The position numbers and the translations under genes are program-made. Shown piece after piece: positions 5,116-5,265 of a stretch of DNA of 5,265 nt. Below the pieces are notes generated by a model, which was given only the letters and a program-made list of their open reading frames with translations, was not told the origin of the DNA and searched no databases. Source of the stretch: DATCDE01 sp038252405 (GTDB taxonomy: Bacteria; Actinomycetota; Actinomycetes; Prado026); the NCBI GenBank assembly GCA_038252405.1, contig JBBSAJ010000070.1:1-5265 (forward strand), written 5' to 3'. Numbering within the stretch: position 1 is the first letter of the stretch; each line of letters opens with the position of its first letter.

Positions 5116-5265
5116 ATGGCCGTCGTCACCATGCGCCAGCTCCTCGAGAGCGGCGTCCACTTCGGGCACCAGACCCGTCGCTGGAACCCGAAGATGAAGC
5201 GCTTCATCATGACCGAGCGCAACGGGATCTACATCATCGACCTGCAGCAGTCGGTGACCTACATC
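5116..5265 (+). CDS. rpsB: 30S ribosomal protein S2 (5' part; runs off the window)
   Basis: The first 50 residues are plainly bS2: MAVVTMRQLLESGVHFGHQT at 1-20, then RRWNPKMKRF at 21-30, then ERNGIYIIDLQQSVTYI up to the edge. S2 is essential, sits on the 30S subunit near the mRNA exit and the platform, helps recruit S1 where present, and is usually followed by tsf (elongation factor Ts), which would lie beyond the window. The start is fixed by the TAGGAG site and by the conserved N-terminus. Residue 32 is Met (RFIMTERNG), where the actinobacterial versions I recall have Phe. In other bacteria, such as Escherichia coli, S2 represses its own operon through the mRNA leader. The structured leader and uORF here could serve a similar purpose, which is inference. 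Confidence 0.97.
   Translation, partial: MAVVTMRQLLESGVHFGHQTRRWNPKMKRFIMTERNGIYIIDLQQSVTYI

Overview
The window comes from a very GC-rich bacterium and almost certainly an actinobacterium. Codon third positions are almost all G or C, several starts look leaderless, and the S2 N-terminus has the actinobacterial form (starts MAVVTMRQLL and contains GVHFGHQTRRWNPKMKRF). The genus cannot be fixed from this much sequence. Nothing points to a phage, insertion sequence, CRISPR array or other mobile system.

Layout. The left part is on the minus strand: a DapC-type aminotransferase (192-1352) followed by the first 30 codons of an exported or membrane-anchored protein (92 down to 1). Between them lies a pair of exact 20-bp direct repeats, each holding a DnaA-box-like nonamer. 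A short divergent spacer (1353-1494) holds a probable leaderless dapC promoter and two overlapping inverted repeats. Next, on the plus strand, is a decayed trehalose synthase/glycosyltransferase (TreT-like, 1495-2410): its N-terminal part is gone and three single-base shifts break the rest. Two intact plus-strand genes follow: an amidase-signature hydrolase (2494-3906) and an S66 LD-carboxypeptidase (3950-4855), 43 bp apart and probably co-transcribed. The right end is the 5' part of rpsB (5116 to the edge), preceded by a leader of about 200 nt.

How the genes relate. DapC makes N-succinyl-LL-diaminopimelate on the way to meso-diaminopimelate and lysine. LD-carboxypeptidase trims recycled muropeptides that, in organisms of this type, usually carry diaminopimelate. 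Both therefore touch cell-wall precursor metabolism, although they are on opposite strands. The amidase substrate is unknown. The TreT remnant suggests this lineage is losing, or has replaced, that trehalose route.

The most interesting stretch is the rpsB leader (about 4918-5115). It has a -10 box, a perfect hairpin at the predicted 5' end, two more GC-rich hairpins, and a 14-codon upstream ORF with a good ribosome binding site that stops one base before the rpsB Shine-Dalgarno sequence. The uORF start can also pair with that Shine-Dalgarno. This looks like a possible translational control element for ribosomal protein S2, but the evidence is sequence inspection only.
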